Shown: positions 1 through 5,944, counted from the stretch's first letter. The stretch is 6,299 bases of DNA from Pseudomonadota bacterium (GCA_030591195.1 JAUVBO010000181.1:1-6299), one strand, 5' to 3'. Program-made: numbers and translations. The notes: generated from the sequence alone by a model not told the origin.

Positions 1-198
1 GAGACAAGATGAAGTGATGTCGTTGCCGCAGATGGCGGTGGCCTTGAGTTGCCCCAGCTTGTGCTTCTGGCCTGAGCCGAGGCTGGTCAGCTCGATGGGC
101 TTGCTGCCGAGGTCGTTGATCCGCTCGGCCGTGCCGTAGGCGGCGAACTCCCAGGCCTCGCCGTAAAGTGGGCTACCCTGCCGTGGGTCGATGGTCAT
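1..198 (-). CDS. APC-family amino acid permease, N-terminal fragment (runs off the window)
   Basis: This is an open frame of exactly 66 codons reading from an ATG at 198-196 off the left edge with no stop. The first 50 or so residues are hydrophilic (MTIDPRQGSPLYGEAW at the start). They lead into LKATAICGNDITSSCL at residues 51-66, which looks like the beginning of membrane helix 1. I recognise the ATAICGNDITSSCL signature from a group of APC-superfamily permeases annotated as amino acid transporters; the substrate cannot be told from this fragment. The start is supported by a GGAGG at 214-210, 11 bases upstream, and by the hydrophilic cytoplasmic lead expected of this family. The start is only 25 bases after the stop of the response regulator, so the two are probably co-transcribed. 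Most of the transporter lies outside the window. The reading frame is secure; the family assignment rests on one motif recalled from memory. Confidence 0.68.
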   Translation of the reverse strand, partial: MTIDPRQGSPLYGEAWEFAAYGTAERINDLGSKPIELTSLGSGQKHKLGQLKATAICGNDITSSCL

Positions 199-209
199 CC
201 GCCGGTCCG

Positions 210-214
210 CCTCC
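210..214 (-). promoter_or_regulatory. Ribosome binding site of the permease gene
   Basis: GGAGG on the minus strand, 11 bases before the ATG at 198-196 and in the 25-base gap after the response regulator stop. It fixes the permease start, since no other start codon in that frame has a comparable site. Confidence 0.6.
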
Positions 215-223
215 AAGACCGCT

Positions 224-667
224 CTAGGCTTTGCGCGCCGTCCCGTGGCGAGGAGGCATGATGTTGAGTACGGCTGTGCGAAGGTCGTCTACATCAAAGG
301 GCTTGTTGAAGACGGCCGCCACGCCGAGCATCCGCGCTGCCGCATGGGTTCGTTCGTCACCAAAAGCAGTGATCAAGATGACCGGGATCGTGGGATTGGT
401 CGACCGCAGGTCGGCCAGCACGTCAAAGCCGGAGAGCAACGGCATCTGGATGTCCGAAATGATCCCTCGGGCGACGCGTTGGTGCTGACGGGAGTGGATC
501 GCCTGGAGCAGCTCGGCTCCGTCGGCGATTTCGATGACATCGTAGCCGTCTTCGCTCAGCGCCGAAGCGAGGAGCTGCCGCATGTCCTGATCATCCTCTG
601 CCAGGATGATGCGGGGGCGCGCCTGGGCAGCGGCGTGAGCGTCTTGCTGGCTGCTGAGGGCAAGCAT
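224..667 (-). CDS. Single-domain response regulator (CheY-like receiver)
   Basis: A 147-residue receiver-domain protein that should accept a phosphoryl group from a histidine kinase and pass the signal on by protein contact. All hallmark residues are present: acidic pocket D25-D26 (in AEDDQDMRQLL), phospho-acceptor D72 (in SDIQMPLLSG), switch threonine T100 (in LITAFGD) and conserved lysine K122 followed by Pro (NKPFDVDDL). About 17 residues precede the domain and 12 follow it, so there is no DNA-binding or enzymatic output domain. It could be a phosphorelay intermediate or a Spo0F/CheY-type messenger. The ATG at 667 has a strong GGAGG at 679-675 with a 7-base spacer. The stop is 25 bases ahead of the permease start, which suggests a two-gene unit. 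No histidine kinase lies in the window, so the partner is unknown. Function as a receiver is certain; the pathway is not. Confidence 0.93.
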   Translation of the reverse strand: MLALSSQQDAHAAAQARPRIILAEDDQDMRQLLASALSEDGYDVIEIADGAELLQAIHSRQHQRVARGIISDIQMPLLSGFDVLADLRSTNPTIPVILITAFGDERTHAAARMLGVAAVFNKPFDVDDLRTAVLNIMPPRHGTARKA

Positions 668-683
668 GGGGGTGCCTCCGTGC

Positions 684-699
684 GCCGGTCATGACCGGC
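684..699. repeat. Perfect 16-bp palindrome just upstream of the response regulator RBS
   Basis: GCCGGTCATGACCGGC is fully self-complementary with no mismatch. It sits 16 bases before the response regulator ATG and 4 bases before its GGAGG. It could be an operator for a dimeric regulator. As RNA it could form a 6-bp stem with a CATG loop beside the ribosome binding site. The palindrome is seen directly; either role is inference. Confidence 0.5.
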
Positions 700-860
700 A
701 GAGTCCGTCACCACCCGAGCGACGAGCCCCTTGCTGTAACTCCGCACGGCGGGCTCTATGGAGGGGATGGCTAGCGATGGCGATTCCTACTCCGACTACT
801 CTGCCTCACTCGGCAGCGAGCGTTGGTCTCGGCCTCCGAGCTGAGCTGAGCTACAGGGTA

Positions 861-876
861 AGCACGCTACGTGCCA
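861..876 (-). promoter_or_regulatory. Candidate sigma-54 (-24/-12) promoter for the response regulator and permease
   Basis: The minus strand reads TGGCACGTAGCGTGCT from 876 to 861. Against the sigma-54 consensus TGGCACG-N4-TTGCW it differs at one position (GTGCT for TTGCW). The invariant GG (875-874) and GC (863-862) have the required 10-base spacing. Transcription would start near 850, about 180 bases before the response regulator ATG, leaving a long leader that includes the palindrome at 684-699. A caveat is that the core is also an inverted repeat (GCACG-CTA-CGTGC), so it could be a regulator site instead, or chance. Confidence 0.38.
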
Positions 877-1110
877 GCGGAGTTGTCGTTTGATCCCAGG
901 GGTTGGGTGTGCGTGGAGTCAAGGCATGTGACATTTTGCCTCACCTACACGAGGCGGCAATTGCGCGTCCTTCCGGCAAGCGTGCGCGGAACCCCGCGGA
1001 CGGGCATCCACCCACCCATTGCAGTAGCGGCCCGCGACATGTGGCAATGCGCCACACTTCATCCTGGCAGGCCGCCCGCCGGGTATTGATGAGATCTCGA
1101 ACCAATACGG

Positions 1111-2235
1111 CTAGCGGTAGTTGGCATGATCGGTGCGATGCCGGCGGCGACAGATGAGCAGTAGCACCAGGACAAACGCCAGCCCCGCCGGCGGCGACGC
1201 TCCGCCAGCCGGCCAGACGGCACAGCCGCCGATCATGTCTGCGCCGCCGCCGCTGAACGAGCCGCTGCCGAGACCCGAGCCCTGGGTGATCGTCGACGTC
1301 TGGTGCGGCTCTGGCGTGGCTGGCGTCGCAGACGTGTCGGACGGCATCGCCGCACACGTCGCCCCTGCGCCGTTCGTGACGCAGAGCTGACGCGCCGGGC
1401 ACGGCTGGCCAGCCAGCAACGCGCCCTCGGCGGTGCAGCTCGCGAGCTGCCCGTCGGGCAGACAGACCTGGTGCGCGACGAAGTCGGCGGCCACCGCGAC
1501 GCAGCTCGACGAGACGCAGCGAGCCTCGCCCCCGGCCGTCGAGCAGAAGCTGCCGCCGGCGCAGCTTGCCTCGGAGCTGAGCTGCCCGTCGTGGCACTGG
1601 CCCAGGGTGTCGTCGTCGAGGCATATTTGCTGGCTACCGGTGGCCGGGCAGCGCGGCGAGACGCAGCGCGCGCCGAGGGCGTCCTCGGTGCAGACCCCGC
1701 CCGAGGCGGCGCAGTCCTCGACCACGTTGCAGCTCTGGCCGACGACGCGCGAGCCGTCGCAGCCGGCGCTGCAGCAAGGCTGGATGCCGTCGAGCCGGTA
1801 GGGCCGGTAGCCCTGACCCTTGGCCCAGCTGACGGTGTAGGTGAAGATGCCGGTCACCGTGCCCCAGGTCTGCTGCTCGTAGGCCTTGAACGACACGCCG
1901 GGGTCGACCCATTCCTTGAACAGCATCACGTGGCAGCAGGTCTTGTTGACCGCGTCGCCGGGCTTGAGGTCGGCGAAGGAGCCGAGCTCGACGGAGACCT
2001 GCGGCAGGGTGATGCAGACGTAGGACTTGTCCAGCTCCCAGGCCATCGAGACGAACCCCGAGCAGTCCTGGCGGTAGCTGCCGCAGCTGTTGCTATGCAG
2101 AGTGGCCTGGGAGTAGGGAACCTGCTCGTCAACCCAGGTCTGGGCCCGCGCGATCACCTCACAGCGGGTAAGCCCCTGGGCCGCTCGGGGCGTCAGCGCC
2201 AGGACGATCAGTATGGCGGCTCGGAGTGACCTCAC
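1111..2235 (-). CDS. Secreted NlpC/P60-like cysteine hydrolase with Cys-rich repeats and MYXO-CTERM-like anchor
   Basis: Residue numbers count from the GTG at 2235 (374 residues). Residues 1-21 form a compact signal peptide: RSLR, then a hydrophobic run, then RAAQG. Residues about 25-150 resemble the NlpC/P60 cell-wall peptidase fold. The likely nucleophile is C58 in QDCSGFVSMAW, followed by a DLKPGDAV strand-turn and H102 in CCHVMLF; the third catalytic residue may be E120 or a neighbouring Gln. Cys-rich units follow (cysteines 169-196, 205-245 and 258-294), the last two with spacing C-x8-C-x10/11-C-x5-C-x8-C. Then come a Thr/Ser/Gly/Pro linker (about 297-334), Gly-Gly-Cys at 336-338, a hydrophobic helix at 352-361 and the cluster RRRHR. 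This ending fits the MYXO-CTERM sorting signal, so the protein is probably displayed on the cell surface. The frame stays open up to a GTG at 2352, which would add 39 Arg-rich residues before the signal peptide. Neither start has a clear ribosome binding site; I prefer 2235 because of the signal peptide. The bond it cleaves is unknown. Confidence 0.8.
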   Translation of the reverse strand: MRSLRAAILIVLALTPRAAQGLTRCEVIARAQTWVDEQVPYSQATLHSNSCGSYRQDCSGFVSMAWELDKSYVCITLPQVSVELGSFADLKPGDAVNKTCCHVMLFKEWVDPGVSFKAYEQQTWGTVTGIFTYTVSWAKGQGYRPYRLDGIQPCCSAGCDGSRVVGQSCNVVEDCAASGGVCTEDALGARCVSPRCPATGSQQICLDDDTLGQCHDGQLSSEASCAGGSFCSTAGGEARCVSSSCVAVAADFVAHQVCLPDGQLASCTAEGALLAGQPCPARQLCVTNGAGATCAAMPSDTSATPATPEPHQTSTITQGSGLGSGSFSGGGADMIGGCAVWPAGGASPPAGLAFVLVLLLICRRRHRTDHANYR

Positions 2236-2417
2236 GCCCGGTCTTGATTGCAAGCGCCGTGCACAAGATCTCAACCACGAGAGTCCGTACAAGTGACTGA
2301 GATCAGCGAAGACTGCCGGCCTGCCGCTGGAGCGCGCTCGAGATCCGACCACTACCGTGAGCAGAATCTGGGGCTGGGGCTCCCGGGCCGCTCAGCGCGC
2401 GGTGTAGCCAGGCTAGC

Positions 2418-3797
2418 TCAATTACGGACCGACGTCAGGGGCGCGGGGATGCGGCCGGGGTGTTGCATGAACATCCGGCAGCTGAAGGGGTTGACTGACT
2501 GGACCTGGGCCTTGCCGAGCAGCCCGCCGTAGTCGTAGCTCTCGCCGACCTTCTTGCCCGGCACGGGCAGGATCCGCACGGCGGTGGTCTTGTTGTTGAC
2601 CACGCCGATCGCGATCTCGTCGGCGATGATCGCACCGATCGTCTCGGGCGGCGTGTCGCCCGGCACGGCGACCATGTCGAGGCCCACCGAGCAGACGGCG
2701 CTCATCGCCTCGAGCTTGTCGAGCGAGAGCGCACCGACCCGCACGGCCTCGATCATTGCCGCGTCCTCGCTGACCGGAATGAAGGCGCCCGAGAGGCCAC
2801 CCACCGACGACGAGGCCATCAGGCCGCCCTTCTTCACCGCGTCGGTGATCATCGCCAGCGCCGCGGTGGTGCCGTGGGTGCCGGTCCGCTCGAGGCCGAG
2901 GGACTCGAGGATCTCGGCCACCGAGTCACCGACCGCCGGCGTCGGTGCGAGGCTGAGGTCGACCACGCCGAATTGCACGTCGGAGCCGAGGCGCCGGACC
3001 ACCTCGCGGCCGATCATCTCGCCGGCCCGGGTGACCTTGAACGCGGTGCGCTTGATCGTCTCGGAGAGCTCGGTGAAGCTGCAGCGCGGGTTTTCGGCCA
3101 CCAGCCGCCGCAGCGACGAAAGCACCACGCCGGGGCCGCTGACGCCGACGTTGATCACCACGTCGGGCTCGCCCACGCCGTGCATCGCGCCGGCGATGAA
3201 CGGGTTGTCCTCCGGCGCGTTGGCGAAGACCACCAGCTTGGTACAGCCGATACCGCCCCGATCGGCGGTGGCGGCGGCGAGGGCCTTGATCTGACGCGCC
3301 ATCAGGACGATCGCGTCCATGTTGATCCCGGCCCGGGTGCTGGCGACGTTGACCGACGAGCAGACCCGCGCCGTGCTCGCCAGGGCCTGCGGGATCGACT
3401 CGATCAGCACCCGGTCGCCGCCGGTCATCCCCTTTTCGACCAGCGCCGAGAAGCCGCCGATGTAGTCCACGCCGACCTCTGCCGCCGCGTCGTCCATCGC
3501 GCGCGCCAGCGGCACGTAGCTCTCGGCGCCGCTGGCCTCGGCCACCAGCGCCGCCGGCGTGACCGACATCCGCTTGTTGGTGATCGGCACCGCGAACTCG
3601 GCCTCGATCTCCTCGATCGTCGGCACCAGTCGCTCGGCGGTCCGCAGCAGGTGCTCGCGCACCGCCGCGGCGGTCTGCTCGATCTCGGGCTTGATCACCG
3701 AGCGCAGCGAGACGCCCATGGTCACCGTGCGGATGTCGAGGTGCTCCTGCTCGATCATCCGCAGGATCTCGGTCACTTCATCGCGGTGCCAAAACAT
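2418..3797 (-). CDS. UPF0210 (DUF711) family protein
   Basis: A 459-residue protein that matches the UPF0210/DUF711 family along its whole length, close to the usual size of about 450. Family hallmarks include the N-terminal [12 protein letters not shown] (20-31), GTHGTTAAL (306-314), [13 protein letters not shown] (333-345), [20 protein letters not shown] (369-388) and [16 protein letters not shown] (401-416). The biochemical activity is not established. To my recollection, a solved structure of this family was placed near the PFL-like glycyl radical fold, but I see no glycyl-radical loop to suggest that chemistry. The ATG at 3797 gives the normal family N-terminus, though no good Shine-Dalgarno precedes it. 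It lies 31 bases after the ACT gene stop, so translation may depend on that gene. The ACT(UPF0237)-UPF0210 pairing is conserved across many bacteria, which implies a shared role, perhaps ligand sensing by the ACT partner. Confidence 0.96.
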   Translation of the reverse strand: MFWHRDEVTEILRMIEQEHLDIRTVTMGVSLRSVIKPEIEQTAAAVREHLLRTAERLVPTIEEIEAEFAVPITNKRMSVTPAALVAEASGAESYVPLARAMDDAAAEVGVDYIGGFSALVEKGMTGGDRVLIESIPQALASTARVCSSVNVASTRAGINMDAIVLMARQIKALAAATADRGGIGCTKLVVFANAPEDNPFIAGAMHGVGEPDVVINVGVSGPGVVLSSLRRLVAENPRCSFTELSETIKRTAFKVTRAGEMIGREVVRRLGSDVQFGVVDLSLAPTPAVGDSVAEILESLGLERTGTHGTTAALAMITDAVKKGGLMASSSVGGLSGAFIPVSEDAAMIEAVRVGALSLDKLEAMSAVCSVGLDMVAVPGDTPPETIGAIIADEIAIGVVNNKTTAVRILPVPGKKVGESYDYGGLLGKAQVQSVNPFSCRMFMQHPGRIPAPLTSVRN

Positions 3798-3828
3798 CGG
3801 TGGGATCTGCTCGGGTGTGGGCTATGGG

Positions 3829-4392
3829 TCAGACGCGCTGGAGCGCGCGCATCACGTCCTCGTGCATCACCACGACGTGGATCCCCAGCTCCTCGGCCGC
3901 GGTCTGTGTCCGCTCCTTGAGCCCGGCGAAGGTCACCTCGAGATGCTGCAGATCGACAATGAAGATCAGCGTGAAAAAGTCGGCGACGATCGTCTGGCTG
4001 ACGTCCTGGATGTCACCGCCGACCTCGGCGATCCGCGCCGTGAGCGTGGCGATCACTCCCCGTCGGTTGGGTCCGGTGGCGGTGACTACGGCCCGGCTGC
4101 CGACCGTGCTGCGGCGCTGCTGCTCGACGCAGCTGACGCAGGTGGTCAGCGGCAGGCAGTCTTCGGGCCAGGGCACCACCGAGCCGAGGCCGGTGGTGGC
4201 GGTGCCATCGCCGTTGCTCACGGCCTCCTTGGCTGGTGAGGCGCCACCGCTCGCCGCCGGAGGCAGCGCCGCGAGCACCTCGCGGGTGACGGTCTCGACC
4301 AGATCGTCCCGAACCAGATCAAGCTCGACGCCGCCGAGGCGCTGGTGGACCGCCCGGGTCACAGCACGAACGATATCATCCAGCCGATCCAT
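3829..4392 (-). CDS. ACT-domain protein, UPF0237 type, with long N-terminal extension
   Basis: The C-terminal half (about residues 99-187) is a UPF0237-type ACT domain, a small-molecule-binding fold often used for amino-acid sensing. It opens with RAVVTATGPNRRGVIATLTA, continues IAEVGGDIQDVSQTIVADFF and ends with TLIFIVDL and a helix. Free-standing members of this family are about 90 residues; this one has 187. The extra 98 residues contain two probable amphipathic helices (about 2-19 and 23-43), a low-complexity Ala/Gly/Ser/Thr linker (about 44-71), and three cysteines spaced C79-x5-C85-x2-C88. In the ligand loop the usual acidic residue appears as Asn (GPNRRG where GKDRVG is typical). The ATG at 4392 has only a weak GGA upstream. 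No in-frame start lies at the domain boundary, so the extension seems real. The gene sits 31 bases before UPF0210, its usual partner, and 43 bases after the duplicated helical protein. The domain call is strong; the ligand is unknown. Confidence 0.88.
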   Translation of the reverse strand: MDRLDDIVRAVTRAVHQRLGGVELDLVRDDLVETVTREVLAALPPAASGGASPAKEAVSNGDGTATTGLGSVVPWPEDCLPLTTCVSCVEQQRRSTVGSRAVVTATGPNRRGVIATLTARIAEVGGDIQDVSQTIVADFFTLIFIVDLQHLEVTFAGLKERTQTAAEELGIHVVVMHEDVMRALQRV

Positions 4393-4406
4393 GCTATCCA
4401 GCCCCA

Positions 4407-4420
4407 GCCGATCGATCGGC
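4407..4420. repeat. Perfect 14-bp palindrome upstream of the ACT gene
   Basis: GCCGATCGATCGGC lies in the 43-base gap between the helical protein and the ACT gene, 14 bases before the ACT ATG. It is followed on the plus side by a second small palindrome, CGGTACCG (4421-4428). No T-run follows on the minus strand, so it is not an intrinsic terminator. It could be a protein-binding site, an mRNA hairpin affecting ACT translation, or chance. Confidence 0.4.
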
Positions 4421-4435
4421 CGGTACCGTATGCCC

Positions 4436-4780
4436 TCAGGCGACCTTCTGCTGTTGCTTCTCGGCGTCGCGGTACAACCCCAGCAGCCGCACCGGCGTGT
4501 AGGTCAGCAGCTTCTCGCGAAAGTCGCTGTCCTTGGCCTTGTTCTTCAGCGCCAGCATCGCGTCGAGCATCTTCTCGGTGCTACCGAAGCGCTGCTTGAT
4601 CTCGGACATCGTGCTGTGAAGCCGCAGCAGCTTGCTGTTGGCGGCGGCCAGCAGCCGGGCGCGAAAGTCGTTCTTGGACTCTTCGCCACGATCGAGCATC
4701 TCGACCAGCGAGTCGACCAGTTTTTCCTTGCCCCCGTGCTCCTGGTTGACGATCTGCAGGGGTGTCTTCTTGGTAGCCAT
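4436..4780 (-). CDS. Hypothetical small helical protein with internal duplication
   Basis: I do not recognise a named family for this 114-residue protein. It is charged, rich in Lys, Leu, Glu and Ala, has no Cys, no signal peptide and no membrane segment, and is probably cytoplasmic and all-helical. It is built from two related halves. Unit 1 (about 10-55) contains EKLVDSLVEML, DFRARLL and SKLLRLH. Unit 2 (about 61-103) contains EKMLDAMLALK, DFREKLL and VRLLGLY. The spacing from DFR to the following LL and L..LL.L positions is the same in both halves; unit 2 is two residues shorter between EK and DFR. A Gln/Lys-rich tail (DAEKQQQKVA) ends the protein. The ATG at 4780 has a strong GGAGGGG at 4792-4786. 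It is the first gene after a candidate promoter and lies 43 bases before the ACT gene, so it probably shares a transcript with ACT and UPF0210. Coding status is well supported; function is unknown. Confidence 0.82.
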   Translation of the reverse strand: MATKKTPLQIVNQEHGGKEKLVDSLVEMLDRGEESKNDFRARLLAAANSKLLRLHSTMSEIKQRFGSTEKMLDAMLALKNKAKDSDFREKLLTYTPVRLLGLYRDAEKQQQKVA

Positions 4781-4867
4781 CTCAACCCCTCCAATGACGG
4801 GATTCGGTCAGACGAAACAACAACAAAATTCAGCGCTCCGCAGCAGCGGTTCGCCGTCGGGGCACGT

Positions 4868-4896
4868 AATGTCGGCCCTTCGACCCCGGCTGTCAA
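4868..4896 (-). promoter_or_regulatory. Candidate sigma-70 promoter for the helical protein, ACT and UPF0210 unit
   Basis: On the minus strand there is a perfect -35 hexamer TTGACA (4896-4891), a 17-base spacer and GACATT (4873-4868) at the -10 position, which matches TATAAT at three of six positions. Transcription would begin near 4861, giving a leader of about 80 bases before the ATG at 4780. The 162-base gap (4781-4942) is the only sizeable break between the deacetylase and this unit, so a promoter is expected here. The -10 match is weak. Confidence 0.38.
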
Positions 4897-4942
4897 CGCC
4901 TAGGGAGGCAAAAGTCGGGGCCCTTTCCTTAACACATTGATT

Positions 4943-5890
4943 TTATGGAAATAGACGACTCGCGGCCTCGGCCAGAGTGACGAAGGTGAAGCCGGCCTTC
5001 CTCAGCGACGCGATGGTCTCGAGGAAAATCCGGCGCTTGTCCTGGGCCGGGATCCGCAGATCCGGCTGCCGGCCGGCGAGCTCGGTGGGGATGCTGTCGC
5101 GCACCGCGTCAGCAAGGTCGATGCCGTGCAGCTCGAAGTTGAAGAACCGGCGGCGGCTGATGCGCTCGAGGGCGTGGCGGCGGAGCCAGGTGGGCCCCGC
5201 GGCGAACAGGGTGCCGATCACCGGCACCCGCGAGTAGCGCAGCATCGCCACCGGGAGCTCCGCCAGTGGAGCGCCCCCCCGCAGCCAGGGCTGGGCGGCG
5301 TCGGGCCGGTAGGGCTCGATCGGCGCGAGCAGGCCACGGGGATCGCTGACCACCGCGCCCGAGCTGCGGCCGCGCAGGGCCATGCCGGCCATGATCCCGA
5401 GCTTGGCCAGCCAGTACGGCGGCGAGGGGAACATCGAGCTGTCGTAGCGGTAGCCGAGATCGACCAGCGCGGTGACCACGTCGCCGTCGATGAAGTAGCC
5501 GGGAGCGCGAAAGCCCACCGGCGCGTGCTCGGCCCCGGCCACCTCGGTGATCACCTGGTGGGCTCGCGACAGCTCGCTCGCCACCTCGGCCGGCGTCATC
5601 CGGACCAGGTTGTAGGGGTGACTGTAGGTGTGGTTGCCGATCTCGTGACCCGCGCCCGCCATCCGCTTGATCGTCTCGCGAGCCTCCTCGCTCTTCTCCA
5701 GCTCGCTGGCCACCGCGAACATCGTCGCCGGCACCTCCGCCTCGGAAAACAGGTCCTCGAAGCGCGGCAGGACCTGCCGGACGATGGTCGACTCGAGACG
5801 GATCGGCGCCTGGCCGAGGCCGTGGATCTCGTAGTAACAGGTGAGCGGATCGAGGTCGACGCTGAGCGCGCAGAGCTTCTCTTCTGCCAT
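4943..5890 (-). CDS. Polysaccharide deacetylase family protein (NodB homology domain)
   Basis: A 315-residue carbohydrate esterase of the family 4 type, which removes N- or O-acetyl groups from polysaccharide using a divalent metal. Catalytic motifs are visible in order: SVDLDP with D12 and D14; the metal-binding H87-x3-H91 in GHEIGNHTYSHPYNL; the RAPGYF motif at 128-133; and a C-terminal ELHG at 253-256 with H255 as the likely catalytic acid. Between the last two, an insert of about 100 residues (about 150-250) is longer than in minimal NodB domains and contains VSDPRGLLAPI and ELPVAMLRYSRVP. No signal peptide or membrane anchor is seen, so it may act in the cytoplasm on lipid-linked or nucleotide-linked precursors. 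The ATG at 5890 has only a distant AGGG. A glycosyltransferase ends 69 bases upstream, which supports a role in making a surface glycan. The exact substrate cannot be read from sequence. Confidence 0.93.
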   Translation of the reverse strand: MAEEKLCALSVDLDPLTCYYEIHGLGQAPIRLESTIVRQVLPRFEDLFSEAEVPATMFAVASELEKSEEARETIKRMAGAGHEIGNHTYSHPYNLVRMTPAEVASELSRAHQVITEVAGAEHAPVGFRAPGYFIDGDVVTALVDLGYRYDSSMFPSPPYWLAKLGIMAGMALRGRSSGAVVSDPRGLLAPIEPYRPDAAQPWLRGGAPLAELPVAMLRYSRVPVIGTLFAAGPTWLRRHALERISRRRFFNFELHGIDLADAVRDSIPTELAGRQPDLRIPAQDKRRIFLETIASLRKAGFTFVTLAEAASRLFP

Positions 5891-5931
5891 GACGCCGGCA
5901 ACCCTAGCAGCATTCCCGCGTGCCGCAAAGC

Positions 5932-5944
5932 GTCGGGCCCCGAC
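5932..5944. repeat. Short inverted repeat between glycosyltransferase and deacetylase
   Basis: GTCGGG-C-CCCGAC is a perfect 6-bp inverted repeat around one central base, in the 69-base gap, 41 bases before the deacetylase ATG. It has no following T-run on the minus strand. A related 10-mer, GTCGGGGCCC, lies in the next gap at 4914-4923. At this base composition both may be chance. Confidence 0.3.

Larger units (their letters stand above)
668..1110. other. Non-coding gap of 443 bases between the anchored hydrolase and the response regulator
   Basis: No convincing gene is seen here. Short plus-strand frames exist but have no recognisable domain and no ribosome binding site that I trust. The gap holds the candidate sigma-54 promoter and the 16-bp palindrome. 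It also holds a few small inverted repeats: GCCTC/GAGGC arms at 938-955, CGCGG/CCGCG at 985-998, and TGTGGC/GCCACA at 1040-1056. None is followed by a T-run on the minus strand, so no intrinsic terminator can be called after the hydrolase gene. A TTGACT at 922-917 followed 18 bases later by TGGGAT is at best a weak sigma-70 promoter. A short tandem GAGCT x3 lies near 836-850. The gap most likely serves as the control region for the response regulator unit. Confidence 0.5.

Noticed and set aside
836..850. Tandem GAGCT x3 as a functional repeat
   Set aside because: Three 5-base copies are too few to distinguish from chance.
938..1056. Three small hairpins that might terminate the hydrolase transcript
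   Set aside because: Stems are only 5-6 bp and none is followed by a run of T on the minus strand, so they do not meet the pattern of an intrinsic terminator.
666..1157. Short overlapping plus-strand frames in the 668-1110 gap
   Set aside because: No domain, no convincing ribosome binding site and composition typical of random GC-rich frames. The gap is better read as a control region.
1303..2229. Plus-strand open frame of 308 codons opposite the anchored hydrolase
   Set aside because: Low-complexity Ala/Arg/Gly/Asp translation with no recognisable motif. The minus-strand frame has a signal peptide, catalytic motif, regular Cys repeats and sorting tail.
2874..3920. Long plus-strand open frame of 348 codons opposite the UPF0210 gene
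   Set aside because: It is the antisense of a strongly conserved UPF0210 gene. Its translation is rich in Arg, His, Asp and Gly with no domain, as expected from GC-rich antisense frames.
3800..4903. Plus-strand open frame of 367 codons across the ACT and helical protein genes
   Set aside because: It is antisense to two genes with good evidence and reads as Ser/Thr/Arg-rich sequence with no fold. It also spans their intergenic gap.
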